Below the pieces are notes generated by a model. It had not been told where the DNA came from, did no database searches, and saw only the letters and a list, made by a program, of their open reading frames with translations. 30,384 nt of DNA from JBAXPW01 sp037132015. Lineage in GTDB: Bacteria > Patescibacteriota > Microgenomatia > UBA1406 > GWC2-37-13. This document shows, piece after piece, positions 16,073 to 24,421 of this stretch (positions are counted from its first letter, which is position 1; every line of letters starts with the position of its first letter). The stretch is from the NCBI GenBank assembly GCA_037132015.1, contig JBAXPW010000010.1:1-30384 (forward strand), in the 5' to 3' direction. The translations under genes and the position numbers were made by a program.

Positions 16073-17116
16073 TTATACAGGATGTAATCCCGGAAATTCT
16101 AACCCTGTTTTTTCATCAAACCCACACATCAAATTCATACACTGTACACCATTACCTGAAGTACCTTTGACCAAATTGTCAATTGCTCCAATAATGACAA
16201 CTCTATTTCCACGATTTTCGCGTTCCCATCCTATATCAAAAAAATTTGCTCCTTGTAATATTTTTGGTTCTGGATATCGATATAATCCGTGTTTTTCCTT
16301 AACAATTCGCACAAATGGTTTGTCTTTATACTCTGCTCGTAGTGCCTTCCAAATCTCTTTATCTGAAATTCCGGGTTTCAAAAAGGCATGTACTGTAACT
16401 AATATCCCTCTTACAATTTCTATCGCTGTTGCGGAGATATCAATCTTTATATCTGGATTAAACTTACTAAGCACACCCTCAATCTCAGCTGTATGTCGAT
16501 GACCAGTTGGTTTATACGATCGAGTAGCTCGAGATCGTTCGGCATGCGCAGAAGAAGTTGTGGGAGTAGCTCCTGCCTGAGAACTACCCATTTTTGCATC
16601 AATAATAATAGGTTTTGATTCTATTAGATTGTGTTTTACAAACGGAAATAACGTGAGAATAGAACAAATTGCTTCACATCCCGGTCCAGCGATCCATTTT
16701 GCATGACGTATCGACTCACTATTTATCTCTGGAATACCATATACAAATTCATGAATAAGATGGGGGAGTAAATGAGGAGTTTTATACCATTCGTTCCATT
16801 GTTCTTCAGAATCCAAACGGAAATCAGCGCCAAGATCAATCACTTTTTTTGCAATTTTTGTAAAATGTTCCATCATTTGCATAGAAACACCATTTGGCAA
16901 CCCTACAAATAAAATATCGCACGGTTTTAGTTCTTCCAATTTACAATACTGCAAATTTGTTACGCCACGAAGATTCGGATGAACAACTCCTACAGAAAGC
17001 CCTGCAAATTTTTGACTGGTAACTTGATGTATGGTTACTTTTGGGTGTGATAATAAAATACGTAATAACTCGCCTCCTGCATATCCAGACCCACCAATGA
17101 TAGAAACACTGACCAT
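16073..17116 (-). CDS. lysY: LysY, [LysW]-aminoadipate 6-phosphate reductase
   Basis: The 347-residue ArgC-like dehydrogenase begins with the NADP loop IIGGSGYAGGELLR. The catalytic cysteine is C147 in AGPGCEAI, a variant of the usual NPGC motif. AERSRATRSYKPTGHRHTAE in the second half is a LysY-like substrate loop with the active-site histidine. It reduces the acyl phosphate on LysW to the semialdehyde. It follows lysX after 107 AT-rich bases and precedes homocitrate synthase by 134 bases, the two largest gaps in the operon, so internal promoters are possible. Confidence 0.88.
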   Translation of the reverse strand: MVSVSIIGGSGYAGGELLRILLSHPKVTIHQVTSQKFAGLSVGVVHPNLRGVTNLQYCKLEELKPCDILFVGLPNGVSMQMMEHFTKIAKKVIDLGADFRLDSEEQWNEWYKTPHLLPHLIHEFVYGIPEINSESIRHAKWIAGPGCEAICSILTLFPFVKHNLIESKPIIIDAKMGSSQAGATPTTSSAHAERSRATRSYKPTGHRHTAEIEGVLSKFNPDIKIDISATAIEIVRGILVTVHAFLKPGISDKEIWKALRAEYKDKPFVRIVKEKHGLYRYPEPKILQGANFFDIGWERENRGNRVVIIGAIDNLVKGTSGNGVQCMNLMCGFDEKTGLEFPGLHPV

Positions 17117-17223
17117 ATTGTAATTTATAAATTATAAAATTCTTAAAGTTATAAAGTTTAAAAATCAAATGTTTCCTAAGCATCTAGTCATATTAAATGT
17201 TCTATTCAATACAAACTACTCAC

Positions 17224-18066
17224 TTAATTCCTAATTATATTTGCACAGTATTCCACAATTGCTCCTGATATACTCACTCCTGTTGGCACTTCAGAATTTT
17301 TAAATTCCATTGTGTGATTAATTTCGTTTATCGAAAAACCCTTCTCAGTTTCAAATACATCCATCGCAAGAATCCCTCCACCAACCGCATCAGACGCTTT
17401 TCGACAAATTGCACTTAATTCTTTAGTAACAGGACAATTACTTGCCTTTCCACCGCGTGCGGTATTTGTAATCCAATGAGAAGAATCACGATATATTGAT
17501 GCGATTGTATTTCCATTAATTACAAAAGCACGAATATCACGTCCTTTTTTTTCAACATATGCCTGTAAATAATATGCTTTTTGTTGTGGCGATCCTAATA
17601 CATCCTTATGTTCTATAACAGCTTCAAGCGCATCGTCATCATTTAATTTTGCCAACATTCTTCCCCATGATCCAAGTGGTGGTTTGAGAACAATTGGATA
17701 GCCACCCATTTGTTGTATTGCGGTGCGAGTCTCTTCAAGACCAAATGCCATTGCAAAATCGGGGGTTGCCACTCCTTTTTGCCTCAAAACAGACGATGTC
17801 AAAAATTTATCTTGACATAATGCAGAGACTGCAGAGGAATTTACGACCTTCACACCCATGGTTTCCAAAAACTGTACAGCGTATGTGCCTTTAACTGTTG
17901 ACACTGATCGCTCCAATGCCACATCAAAAGTTGGTTTATATGTATTTGGATTAAAAATCTGTGTGCGAATATCAATGAGATCAATCATAATATTTCTTGA
18001 TTTTCCAGATTCAATAATAAGTTTTTCATCTCCTCGAATAGTGCTGTGCAATAGACCTATGCGCAT
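17224..18066 (-). CDS. lysX: LysX, ATP-grasp ligase joining alpha-aminoadipate to LysW
   Basis: The 280-residue RimK-like ATP-grasp protein links the alpha-amino group of aminoadipate to the terminal Glu side chain of LysW. GYPIVLKPPLGSWGRML is the ATP-grasp lysine and glycine loop, AYYLQAYVEKKGRDIRAFV follows, and WITNTARGGKASNCPV is typical of LysX proteins. MDVFETEKGFSINEINHTMEF holds the metal-binding Glu and Asn. Length matches the family (about 280). ArgX and bifunctional versions are close relatives, so glutamate could be a second substrate; the homocitrate genes favour aminoadipate. It starts 56 bases after lysW. Confidence 0.9.
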   Translation of the reverse strand: MRIGLLHSTIRGDEKLIIESGKSRNIMIDLIDIRTQIFNPNTYKPTFDVALERSVSTVKGTYAVQFLETMGVKVVNSSAVSALCQDKFLTSSVLRQKGVATPDFAMAFGLEETRTAIQQMGGYPIVLKPPLGSWGRMLAKLNDDDALEAVIEHKDVLGSPQQKAYYLQAYVEKKGRDIRAFVINGNTIASIYRDSSHWITNTARGGKASNCPVTKELSAICRKASDAVGGGILAMDVFETEKGFSINEINHTMEFKNSEVPTGVSISGAIVEYCANIIRN

Positions 18067-18122
18067 ACGTTATAAAATTGAAAATTTGCAATTATTAATT
18101 CTTAATTCATAATTGATAATTA

Positions 18123-18305
18123 TTACTCTCCCCAATCTTCTTCAACTGCTGGAGCTTCACTGACTGTAACTCCTTGTGGACCAATCGCATCAACTACCAA
18201 TCGAGTATTACAATCTGTGCATGTAATTATTTCACTGACCTCAACGGAAGTTGAAATAACATTAGTTACATCACACACAGGACAAGTTGCTTGTAATGTA
18301 TTCAT
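18123..18305 (-). CDS. lysW: LysW, amino-group carrier protein
   Basis: The 60-residue acidic carrier has a zinc ribbon with C8-x2-C11 and C29-x2-C32 and ends in EDWGE (56-60), the universal LysW C-terminus. The side chain of the last residue, E60, receives alpha-aminoadipate, which then stays attached through four enzymatic steps. It is the first gene of the operon and has its own near-consensus promoter. A linker rich in Ala, Glu and Val (about 47-55) lets the tail reach each enzyme. The assignment is very secure. Confidence 0.95.
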   Translation of the reverse strand: MNTLQATCPVCDVTNVISTSVEVSEIITCTDCNTRLVVDAIGPQGVTVSEAPAVEEDWGE

Positions 18306-18335
18306 ATACTAAAATATCAAGTAATAATTAGTACA

Positions 18336-18363
18336 ATTATAGATGGGTATCAAAAGAAGTCAA
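18336..18363 (-). promoter_or_regulatory. lysW operon promoter
   Basis: On the minus strand, TTGACT (18358-18363), a 16-base spacer and a perfect TATAAT (18336-18341) stand about 30 bases upstream of the lysW start. It is one of the best sigma-70-type promoters in the window. The 110-base divergent gap also contains the start of the ACT-domain gene, so regulation from this gap could affect both. Confidence 0.75.
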
Positions 18364-18415
18364 TTTTTTCAGAAAAAGTAACACTTTTTATTATTTTTGT
18401 TATATTTTTAACATT

Positions 18416-19066
18416 ATGATTGCTGTACCTGAAGTTGTAAAAAAACTTATCAAAAAAATACCCTTTATAGAGGAGAGCATCTCTGAGGGTTTCATAAACC
18501 TTTCTTCTCTCGCAAGAAAACTCAAACCTCAAATTGAAAATGAGTTAATGAAAGAAGTTACAGAAGGATCTGTCATCATGGCTCTTAAACGAATTGAGCA
18601 ATCTAAAAAACGATTTTCACCTATCAAAAAAGCATTTTCATCTAGTCCTGATATACTGGTTCGATCAAATCTTTTTTCAATTACTGTAAAACGTCTCGAC
18701 TTTACTCCTGATAAACATAAAAGACTTCTTGATTATAATAAAGAGATGGAATATTTTCTAACTATTAGTCAAAGTGAATTTGAAACAACAATAACAGGAA
18801 GTGAAGAATTACAAAATAAATTAAAAACATTATTTTCAACAAATACTATTATTGTAGAATTTCATAAATTATCATCTATCACGATTAGACTAACAAAAAA
18901 TGTATCGACAATTCACGGAGTATACTATCACATTCTAAAAACACTTGCATGGGAAGGAATAAACATGATAGAACTCATATCTACTTACACCGAACTTACT
19001 ATCATATTAAGTAAAGATGACATCGAAAAAGCATTTTCTCGTTTAAAAGAACTTTTTGAGGACTAG
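18416..19066 (+). CDS. Putative regulator: HTH-like N-terminus with C-terminal ACT domain
   Basis: The 216-residue protein is transcribed away from lysW. The N-terminal part (about 15-62) is helical with EGFINLSSLARKLKPQI, resembling a helix-turn-helix, then SVIMALKRIEQ. The C-terminal part (about 153-214) has the beta-alpha-beta-beta-alpha-beta pattern of an aspartate-kinase-like ACT domain: SITIRLTKNVSTIHGVYYHI, then INMIELISTYTELTIILSKDD. The middle (about 84-150) may be a second, degenerate ACT-like unit. ACT domains usually bind amino acids. From its divergent position I infer a lysine-pathway sensor that controls the operon. No kinase or other catalytic domain is present. DNA binding is unproven. 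Confidence 0.7.
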   Translation: MIAVPEVVKKLIKKIPFIEESISEGFINLSSLARKLKPQIENELMKEVTEGSVIMALKRIEQSKKRFSPIKKAFSSSPDILVRSNLFSITVKRLDFTPDKHKRLLDYNKEMEYFLTISQSEFETTITGSEELQNKLKTLFSTNTIIVEFHKLSSITIRLTKNVSTIHGVYYHILKTLAWEGINMIELISTYTELTIILSKDDIEKAFSRLKELFED

Positions 19067-19080
19067 ATTATATATGCATG

Positions 19081-20085
19081 TCATTTTTCCCACCCGTTTG
19101 GATGAGATGTGTACCACTTAACCAAGGTTTCAACACTTTGTTGCAAAGATCGCGTTGGTTCCCAGTTTAATATTTGTTTTGCTTTTTCTGTAGATGCAAA
19201 AAGTCGAGCAGGATCTCCCGCACGAGTCGCACCTTTAGTTACATCAAATGTTTTTCCTGTTACCTTTTGAACTGTCTGAACTATCTCCATAACAGAATTA
19301 CCGTTGCCAGTACCCAAATTTATCGCTTCGTTTTTTCCACCTCGTAATAAATACTCAAGTGCAAATACATGTGCCTCATTGAGATCCACAACATTTACAT
19401 AATCACGAATAGGTGTTCTATCAGGAGTGTCAACTTCAGGACACGTAAGATTAAATTCCTCTATACCAAGCGCTCCACGCACCGCATTTTGCATAAGATG
19501 AAATGATGGTTTTTTTGAATCCCCAATTGTCGCATCATCTGATGCTCCACAAACATTAAAATACCGCAACATTACATATTTAAGATTGTGAAGTGCTCCA
19601 TACCACTCAATTATTTTTTCTGCCATCAATTTTGAATCTCCATAGGGAGAAATCGGATGTTTTGGATGACTTTCATCGAGTGGAACATATTGAGACTCTC
19701 CATACACTGCGCATGTTGATGAAAATACAAGTTTATCTATATCATTTCGTACCATATGTTCAAGGAGGTTTGCACAGGCCCACGTATCATTTGAAAAATA
19801 TGTTTCAGGTTCCTTCATTGATTCACCTACATTACAATATGCACCATAATGAATGACTGCATCAAATTTTTTTTCTTTTTCAAATAAATCTTTTAGATCT
19901 TTGCGCAAATCATATTCATAAAATCTCATCTGTTTTTCTCCAAACTTTGTTTGAAGTAACTCAAGCGGTTGTCTATATCCTCGAGCAAAATTATCGACTC
20001 CTACAACTTCGTATCCTTTTTGAAGAAAAAGATAGGAAGCATTTGAACCAATGTATCCACCTGCACCTGTAATAAGAATTTTCAT
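19081..20085 (-). CDS. galE: GalE-like UDP-glucose 4-epimerase
   Basis: The 334-residue extended short-chain dehydrogenase starts MKILITGAGGYIGSN, with the NAD loop G-x2-G-x2-G at residues 7-13. It carries SSTCAVYGE (catalytic Ser/Thr region), SPYGDSKLMAE with the catalytic Y-x3-K, and RYFNVCGAS. Specific GalE features are RTPIRDYVNVVDL and EAINLGTGNG. It interconverts UDP-glucose and UDP-galactose (or N-acetyl forms) for surface polysaccharide. The longer frame starting at 20100 adds MLTIC, which is not part of the family; the ATG at 20085 is preferred. It ends 14 bases from the converging ACT-domain gene. Confidence 0.88.
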   Translation of the reverse strand: MKILITGAGGYIGSNASYLFLQKGYEVVGVDNFARGYRQPLELLQTKFGEKQMRFYEYDLRKDLKDLFEKEKKFDAVIHYGAYCNVGESMKEPETYFSNDTWACANLLEHMVRNDIDKLVFSSTCAVYGESQYVPLDESHPKHPISPYGDSKLMAEKIIEWYGALHNLKYVMLRYFNVCGASDDATIGDSKKPSFHLMQNAVRGALGIEEFNLTCPEVDTPDRTPIRDYVNVVDLNEAHVFALEYLLRGGKNEAINLGTGNGNSVMEIVQTVQKVTGKTFDVTKGATRAGDPARLFASTEKAKQILNWEPTRSLQQSVETLVKWYTSHPNGWEK

Positions 20086-20120
20086 ACAAATAGTCAACAA
20101 ATACTAATAAATACCATATT

Positions 20121-21020
20121 TTATTTATTTGATTTTTTATTCAAATAAACAATTAACTCACCAATAATTCCCGTCATGATAATCTGAATTCCTACGATGA
20201 TAAAACTCACCGCCATAAGAAGAGCAGGTCGACGATATAATAATACACCAAAAACGATACGTTCATAACTCATCCATAAAGCCAAAATAAATCCTACAAA
20301 AAAAAATAACCCCCCAACAATACCAAAAAAATGGAGTGGTCTCTCTGCAAAACGAAAAAGAAAATATGCTGATAATGTATCAATTGCTCCTATAAATGGT
20401 TTGCCAATTCCATATTTTGGTTTTCCATATTTTCTATTTCGATTGTGAACATGAACTTCTCCAACTTTGTAACCTAATAAATGGGTTGCAAGTGGTAAAA
20501 ACCGAAAATTATTTCCATATAAAGGAATGTCTTCTAAAATCTCTCTTTTAAACACTTTAAATCCGCAGTTGATATCAGTTAACGGAGAATTGAGAAACGA
20601 ACGCAAAAACCAGTTAAAGAATTTTGAATATATTTTAATAATAAATGTATCTTTTCGTGTTGTTCGAATTCCGTTTACAAAATCATATCCATCATCGAGT
20701 TTTGAAAAAAATCGAAGTAAATCATGAGGATCATCCTGCATATCACCATCCATAAAAACAATGATGTCGCCTTTTGCCGAGTGAATACCATTACTCAGTG
20801 CTTTACCTTTGCCTTTACGTACACGTTCTTGAAAAACAGTTATTTGATTATATTGTAATGAAAGCTCTTTGATGACCTTCAATGATCCATCTGTGGATCC
20901 ATCATTTACAAAAACCACTTCATACGAGAGATGAGCCTGTTCCATGACTTCTCTAATTTCCTGAAAAAGTTCAGGTATATTTTGCTCTTCATTGTGAAGG
21001 GGAATTATGATTGAATACAT
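20121..21020 (-). CDS. GT2 glycosyltransferase, dolichol-phosphate-mannose synthase/GtrB-like
   Basis: The 299-residue protein has a GT-A domain with IIIPLHNEEQNIPEL, VVFVNDGSTDGSL and the metal-binding DGDMQDDPHDL, then INCGFKVFKR. Two C-terminal membrane segments (roughly FFGIVGGLFFFVGFILALW and AVSFIIVGIQIIMTGIIG) match polyprenyl-phosphate glycosyltransferases of the GtrB/ArnC type, which load a sugar onto a lipid carrier. I start it at the ATG at 21020 (MYSIIIPL). The upstream extension to 21119 would encode a non-family leader made of repeat DNA. The sugar is unknown; the neighbouring GalE suggests hexose. Confidence 0.87.
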   Translation of the reverse strand: MYSIIIPLHNEEQNIPELFQEIREVMEQAHLSYEVVFVNDGSTDGSLKVIKELSLQYNQITVFQERVRKGKGKALSNGIHSAKGDIIVFMDGDMQDDPHDLLRFFSKLDDGYDFVNGIRTTRKDTFIIKIYSKFFNWFLRSFLNSPLTDINCGFKVFKREILEDIPLYGNNFRFLPLATHLLGYKVGEVHVHNRNRKYGKPKYGIGKPFIGAIDTLSAYFLFRFAERPLHFFGIVGGLFFFVGFILALWMSYERIVFGVLLYRRPALLMAVSFIIVGIQIIMTGIIGELIVYLNKKSNK

Positions 21021-21029
21021 GTATATAGT

Positions 21030-21315
21030 ATACAATATTCTAAAGTCTAAAGTGCAAAGTCGAAAGTGGAAAGTCAGAAGAGAAATTCTCCTCTGTGGAG
21101 GAGTCTGCCGATTCGGCATGTCATCCTGAACTTGATTCAGGATTCATGGAATATAAAGTTATAAAGAGAGGGTAAAAATAAAAGGGCAAAGGGGAAAAGA
21201 TAAGACACTGATGAAAGACTAAAGATTAAAAATTAAAGATTGAGGAAAAAAGTTATAAAGTTCATAAAGTCGAAAGTCTAAAGTCTAAGGGTGCTTGCCC
21301 GCCGAATCTGCGGGT
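21030..21315 (+). repeat. Gene-free repeat tract, purine-rich on the plus strand
   Basis: The 309-base gap between the GT2 and DUF2079 genes holds stacked units such as AAAGTCG, AAAGTGG, AAAGTCT and AAAGTTATAAAG. It contains a hairpin TGCCG-ATT-CGGCA (21106-21118) and a TGTCATCC family hairpin (21119-21148, stem ATCCTGAA/TTCAGGAT). A CCCGC-CGAATCT-GCGGG hairpin lies at 21298-21314. Block 21185-21250 is nearly identical, inverted, to 30083-30148 (one mismatch in 66), and 21069-21106 is identical, inverted, to 27164-27201. I see no gene here. Confidence 0.85.
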
Positions 21316-21329
21316 CTTTCCTAATTCCT

Positions 21330-22922
21330 CTAAATTTTACTAAACACTCCTAGTGAGATTTTTCTATACACTTCAATATCCACATCCCCATATTGTTTTT
21401 CAAATCGAGTATCTTTTATAAGATCTGCATAGGCTTTTTGATATTCTTCTTTTCTAAAATCATTTTCCAATTCTGTCTTATAAATTATCACATAATCTGC
21501 CAATTCGTATCGGCTTGAAAAAATATAAAAATATCGTCGAGATGAAAAATAGGGCCCGAGTTTACCTGTTGATGATATTTTTATTGTTTCATCTTGTAAT
21601 TCATTCATCCAATAAAGAAGTGAATTTTTTGCAATAGGACTTTCTGAAGTTGCTGAATCATCATGTTCAAATGAATAGGGAAGAGGGCTCTTAGTTATTG
21701 AAAAAAATATGGTAGAAACCATCAACATCCCGATTATTATATTCAAACCATATATGTTAACAAAATTATATTTCGATCGTTTCAACAATAAATACAAATT
21801 TCGAGCTCCATAAATTGTTGAAATAAAAATAAAAGGTTGTAATACAGCTGTATAATGAAAAATAATATTGCGCATATTAGCACTCCCTGAAAGCATATTG
21901 ATTGCAAATTCAGGAATAATAATAAGAAGTTGGAGAGGTGCAAAAAAAGAAAAAAAACACAGTGGACCCATTAAAAACCATACATACCTGAGTGGGTCAT
22001 TTTTGAAAAATGTGAAAATAACTGAAACTGGATTTTTTAACATACCTATAAACACAGAGGTAGTGTTATCACCATAATCCCCATAATATGAAATAGCAAA
22101 ATGACTACCTCCTCGCGCTTGAGGAATAATAACTGTCATAACAAGAATAAACCAAGTTATGCATCCTAAAAAAAGAAGGAAGGGAAATTTTTGATTGAGA
22201 ATTACTTTTTTCCAATTTTTATTTATCTTGCCAAAGCGAAAGTGCGTGATACCTACATACCCACGATTAACAATTGCGTTTTTTGCAATAATGTAAAGTG
22301 CAAAAAACGCAATTGTTAATGCAGTTTGTTCCTTCGTTATTAGCGATAAAACAACACAAATTATCATAGGAATAAACTTTTTTTCGATCCAATATAAATA
22401 CATAAAAAGGAGAAGGGGAGTGGCAAGAGTGACGGCGTGAAAGTCGAAGATATTTGCCCGTTGCATCGGAGTATAGAGTAAATAAGAAATTCCAAAAACT
22501 AATGCAAGAATATGTTTGTGCACATGCTCAGGAAAAACGAGAATGGTAATTCTATACACTGCCCATGCACCAATTGCTAAAGCAACAGTTTGGATAAATA
22601 ATAACATTTGTGGTCCTGAAAATATAAAATAAAAGGGAGATAATAATGCAAGAATTATATCTCCATGAATCGCCATTCGTATAAATTGTTGAGAGCCTTC
22701 AGGATTTGTGATCTCTAACATTCTAGAAAAATCACCCGTTTGTAGAGCACGATAGCTGTTATAAACAGCCTGATGCATAATACCAAGATCAAAATAGTGG
22801 GCGAGAAGATGCTCCAAACGTGTGATTGTAAACCACGAAAAATATATGATATAGAAAATAATACTCCCAATAAGAGTCCAGATAGTCCAAGATGTTGATG
22901 AATGTGATGGTTGCTTCTTCAT
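21330..22922 (-). CDS. DUF2079-family multi-pass membrane protein
   Basis: The 530-residue protein has many membrane segments across its first 410 residues and an extracytoplasmic C-terminal part. The region HYFDLGIMHQAVYNS, then MAIHGDIILALLSPFYFIFSGP, matches the DUF2079 family, which resembles GT-C membrane glycosyltransferases or mannosyltransferases. The C-terminus (about 440-530) is soluble and contains RYELADYVIIYKTE. The ATG at 22922 (MKKQPSH) is chosen; a GTG seven codons earlier is possible. A TGGTACAAT extended minus-10-like sequence lies just upstream of 22922. A lipid-linked sugar transferase role is inferred from fold and from the adjacent GT2 and GalE genes. Confidence 0.75.
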   Translation of the reverse strand: MKKQPSHSSTSWTIWTLIGSIIFYIIYFSWFTITRLEHLLAHYFDLGIMHQAVYNSYRALQTGDFSRMLEITNPEGSQQFIRMAIHGDIILALLSPFYFIFSGPQMLLFIQTVALAIGAWAVYRITILVFPEHVHKHILALVFGISYLLYTPMQRANIFDFHAVTLATPLLLFMYLYWIEKKFIPMIICVVLSLITKEQTALTIAFFALYIIAKNAIVNRGYVGITHFRFGKINKNWKKVILNQKFPFLLFLGCITWFILVMTVIIPQARGGSHFAISYYGDYGDNTTSVFIGMLKNPVSVIFTFFKNDPLRYVWFLMGPLCFFSFFAPLQLLIIIPEFAINMLSGSANMRNIIFHYTAVLQPFIFISTIYGARNLYLLLKRSKYNFVNIYGLNIIIGMLMVSTIFFSITKSPLPYSFEHDDSATSESPIAKNSLLYWMNELQDETIKISSTGKLGPYFSSRRYFYIFSSRYELADYVIIYKTELENDFRKEEYQKAYADLIKDTRFEKQYGDVDIEVYRKISLGVFSKI

Positions 22923-23020
22923 TCCGTTATCACATTGTACCACTTGATATCTGAATAATGACTGAAATAAGTTTTATAAATTATGAATTATTATTCACTA
23001 TAAACTTGATAGAATAAATT

Positions 23021-24094
23021 ATGCAGATGTCAACAAAGATATTTATTTTTGCAATTGGGTGGTTGACTTCTCTTGTTTTATTATTCGCGGGGGGATGGTA
23101 TTTTCATGATTTAATGCTTATCTCAACAAATATCACCATACCCACAAAACTACGAATATCAGAAATTCCACCTCCCCAATCACCACCACCCCAAAACAAT
23201 ATAACCACAGACTATATACCATTTGAATGGCCATTAACTGGAGCTTCTAAAGTATATTTTGAAGACACAATAACAGCATTTGTAATGAGTGATCCACCAT
23301 ACGTAGTTGTATCGACTTATTCTCGACAGCAAGGTGAAACAAATTTTATACATAATGCACGAACAAGTTTTTTTGACGGAATAGCATGGCATCGAAATAC
23401 GGATACAAAAACGTCTTCTGATACGCGTTTTATTCCAAATAGTGTTATATCACAATTGAATATATTTCAAGCCAAAGATAGAGTCCTTCGGCAAAAAATA
23501 AATACCAATATCACAATTGATAATCAACCTATATCAATAACATCAGGTGAATTAGAAAATGAGACAACAATTCGTGCAGAACCAACATATACACGACTCT
23601 TGTCTGACGGAACAGGAACATTGCGCATCAATAATAAAACATATCCCGCTCGTATTCTCTATGCAAAATGGTATTCTATGGACAACTCAAAGTTAGTCTT
23701 TTATGATAAAGAATTTGGTGTAGTCACTCGAGTCATAGATTTTTGGGGAGAAGATGGAAGTGTGATTCACATTGATACAACAGATGTTGACAAAGCAACC
23801 GAGATATATGCGCCACACAAAATTGGTGTTATAAAAGATTCATTAGGACGGCTTAAAAAAGATTTTAATCTTCTGATAAAAACCTCATCAGAAATGCCAC
23901 CTTCAACTTGGCATGTACAACTCAATCATCCTGAAATGAGTAACTTACAATTCTCTGTTACAAACATACTCAAACGTGCTGAAGGTCCTGCATACAACTG
24001 GTATCGAGGACTTGGAAAAGGTTTTATTACCGACATAAATGGAAAGACAATAAATGGATGGGGAACATTTGAATATATCCAAGAACAAAAATAA
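23021..24094 (+). CDS. Membrane-anchored exported protein of unknown function
   Basis: The 357-residue protein starts MQMSTKIFIFAIGWLTSLVL, with one N-terminal membrane anchor (about 5-27). A proline-rich linker with PPPQSPPPQ-like runs follows, then a large beta-rich extracytoplasmic domain. Notable stretches are VVSTYSRQQGETNFIHNART, YPARILYAKWYSMDNSKLVF and WYRGLGKGFITDINGKTINGWG at the end. There are no cysteines to suggest disulfides. I do not recognise a family. It is divergent from the DUF2079 gene, and its downstream neighbour on the other strand ends 2 bases away. It could be a surface-polymer-binding or structural protein, but nothing in the sequence proves this. Confidence 0.65.
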   Translation: MQMSTKIFIFAIGWLTSLVLLFAGGWYFHDLMLISTNITIPTKLRISEIPPPQSPPPQNNITTDYIPFEWPLTGASKVYFEDTITAFVMSDPPYVVVSTYSRQQGETNFIHNARTSFFDGIAWHRNTDTKTSSDTRFIPNSVISQLNIFQAKDRVLRQKINTNITIDNQPISITSGELENETTIRAEPTYTRLLSDGTGTLRINNKTYPARILYAKWYSMDNSKLVFYDKEFGVVTRVIDFWGEDGSVIHIDTTDVDKATEIYAPHKIGVIKDSLGRLKKDFNLLIKTSSEMPPSTWHVQLNHPEMSNLQFSVTNILKRAEGPAYNWYRGLGKGFITDINGKTINGWGTFEYIQEQK

Positions 24095-24096
24095 TC

Positions 24097-24408
24097 TTAA
24101 ATCCATGGTCTCTCTGGTTGAATAATACGGATGATACCAGCAACAATAACTGCTATTATAACTAACATCAAAACAGTAAGCAGTATCACGCTTAACACAA
24201 ACTTCTTTTTATTTTCTGGTTTTTTTAGATATATAATAACACCCGATAAAATTGACATAGGGACGGCTAAAACACCAATCAAAAATGAGACCAAATGAAC
24301 AATCGAAAGAAGAATAATTGGTGGTAGAATGATAATAGCATGTACGGATGGAGGAACAATCAACAATACAAATAATGCAAGAACGAAAACAAAAATATAG
24401 TTGAACAT
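24097..24408 (-). CDS. Small hydrophobic membrane protein of unknown function
   Basis: The 103-residue protein has about three membrane segments: an N-terminal one that could be a signal sequence (residues 4-24, ending near VHA), a second from about 26 to 62, and a third near 73-95. A short basic loop KKPENKKKF lies between the last two. No family is recognised. It starts 13 bases from the divergent swivel-domain gene, and its end almost touches the exported protein gene. Confidence 0.6.
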   Translation of the reverse strand: MFNYIFVFVLALFVLLIVPPSVHAIIILPPIILLSIVHLVSFLIGVLAVPMSILSGVIIYLKKPENKKKFVLSVILLTVLMLVIIAVIVAGIIRIIQPERPWI

Positions 24409-24421
24409 TTTTTATTATCTC

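Noticed and set aside
16167..16502. A 111-codon plus-strand frame inside lysY
   Set aside because: It is antisense to conserved LysY motifs, so it is a shadow frame.
18306..18335. Lysine riboswitch in the lysW leader
   Set aside because: The leader between promoter and start is only about 30 bases, too short for a lysine riboswitch aptamer.
21021..21119. Longer N-terminus of the GT2 glycosyltransferase
   Set aside because: The extension is translated from repeat DNA and precedes the normal family start MYSIIIPL.
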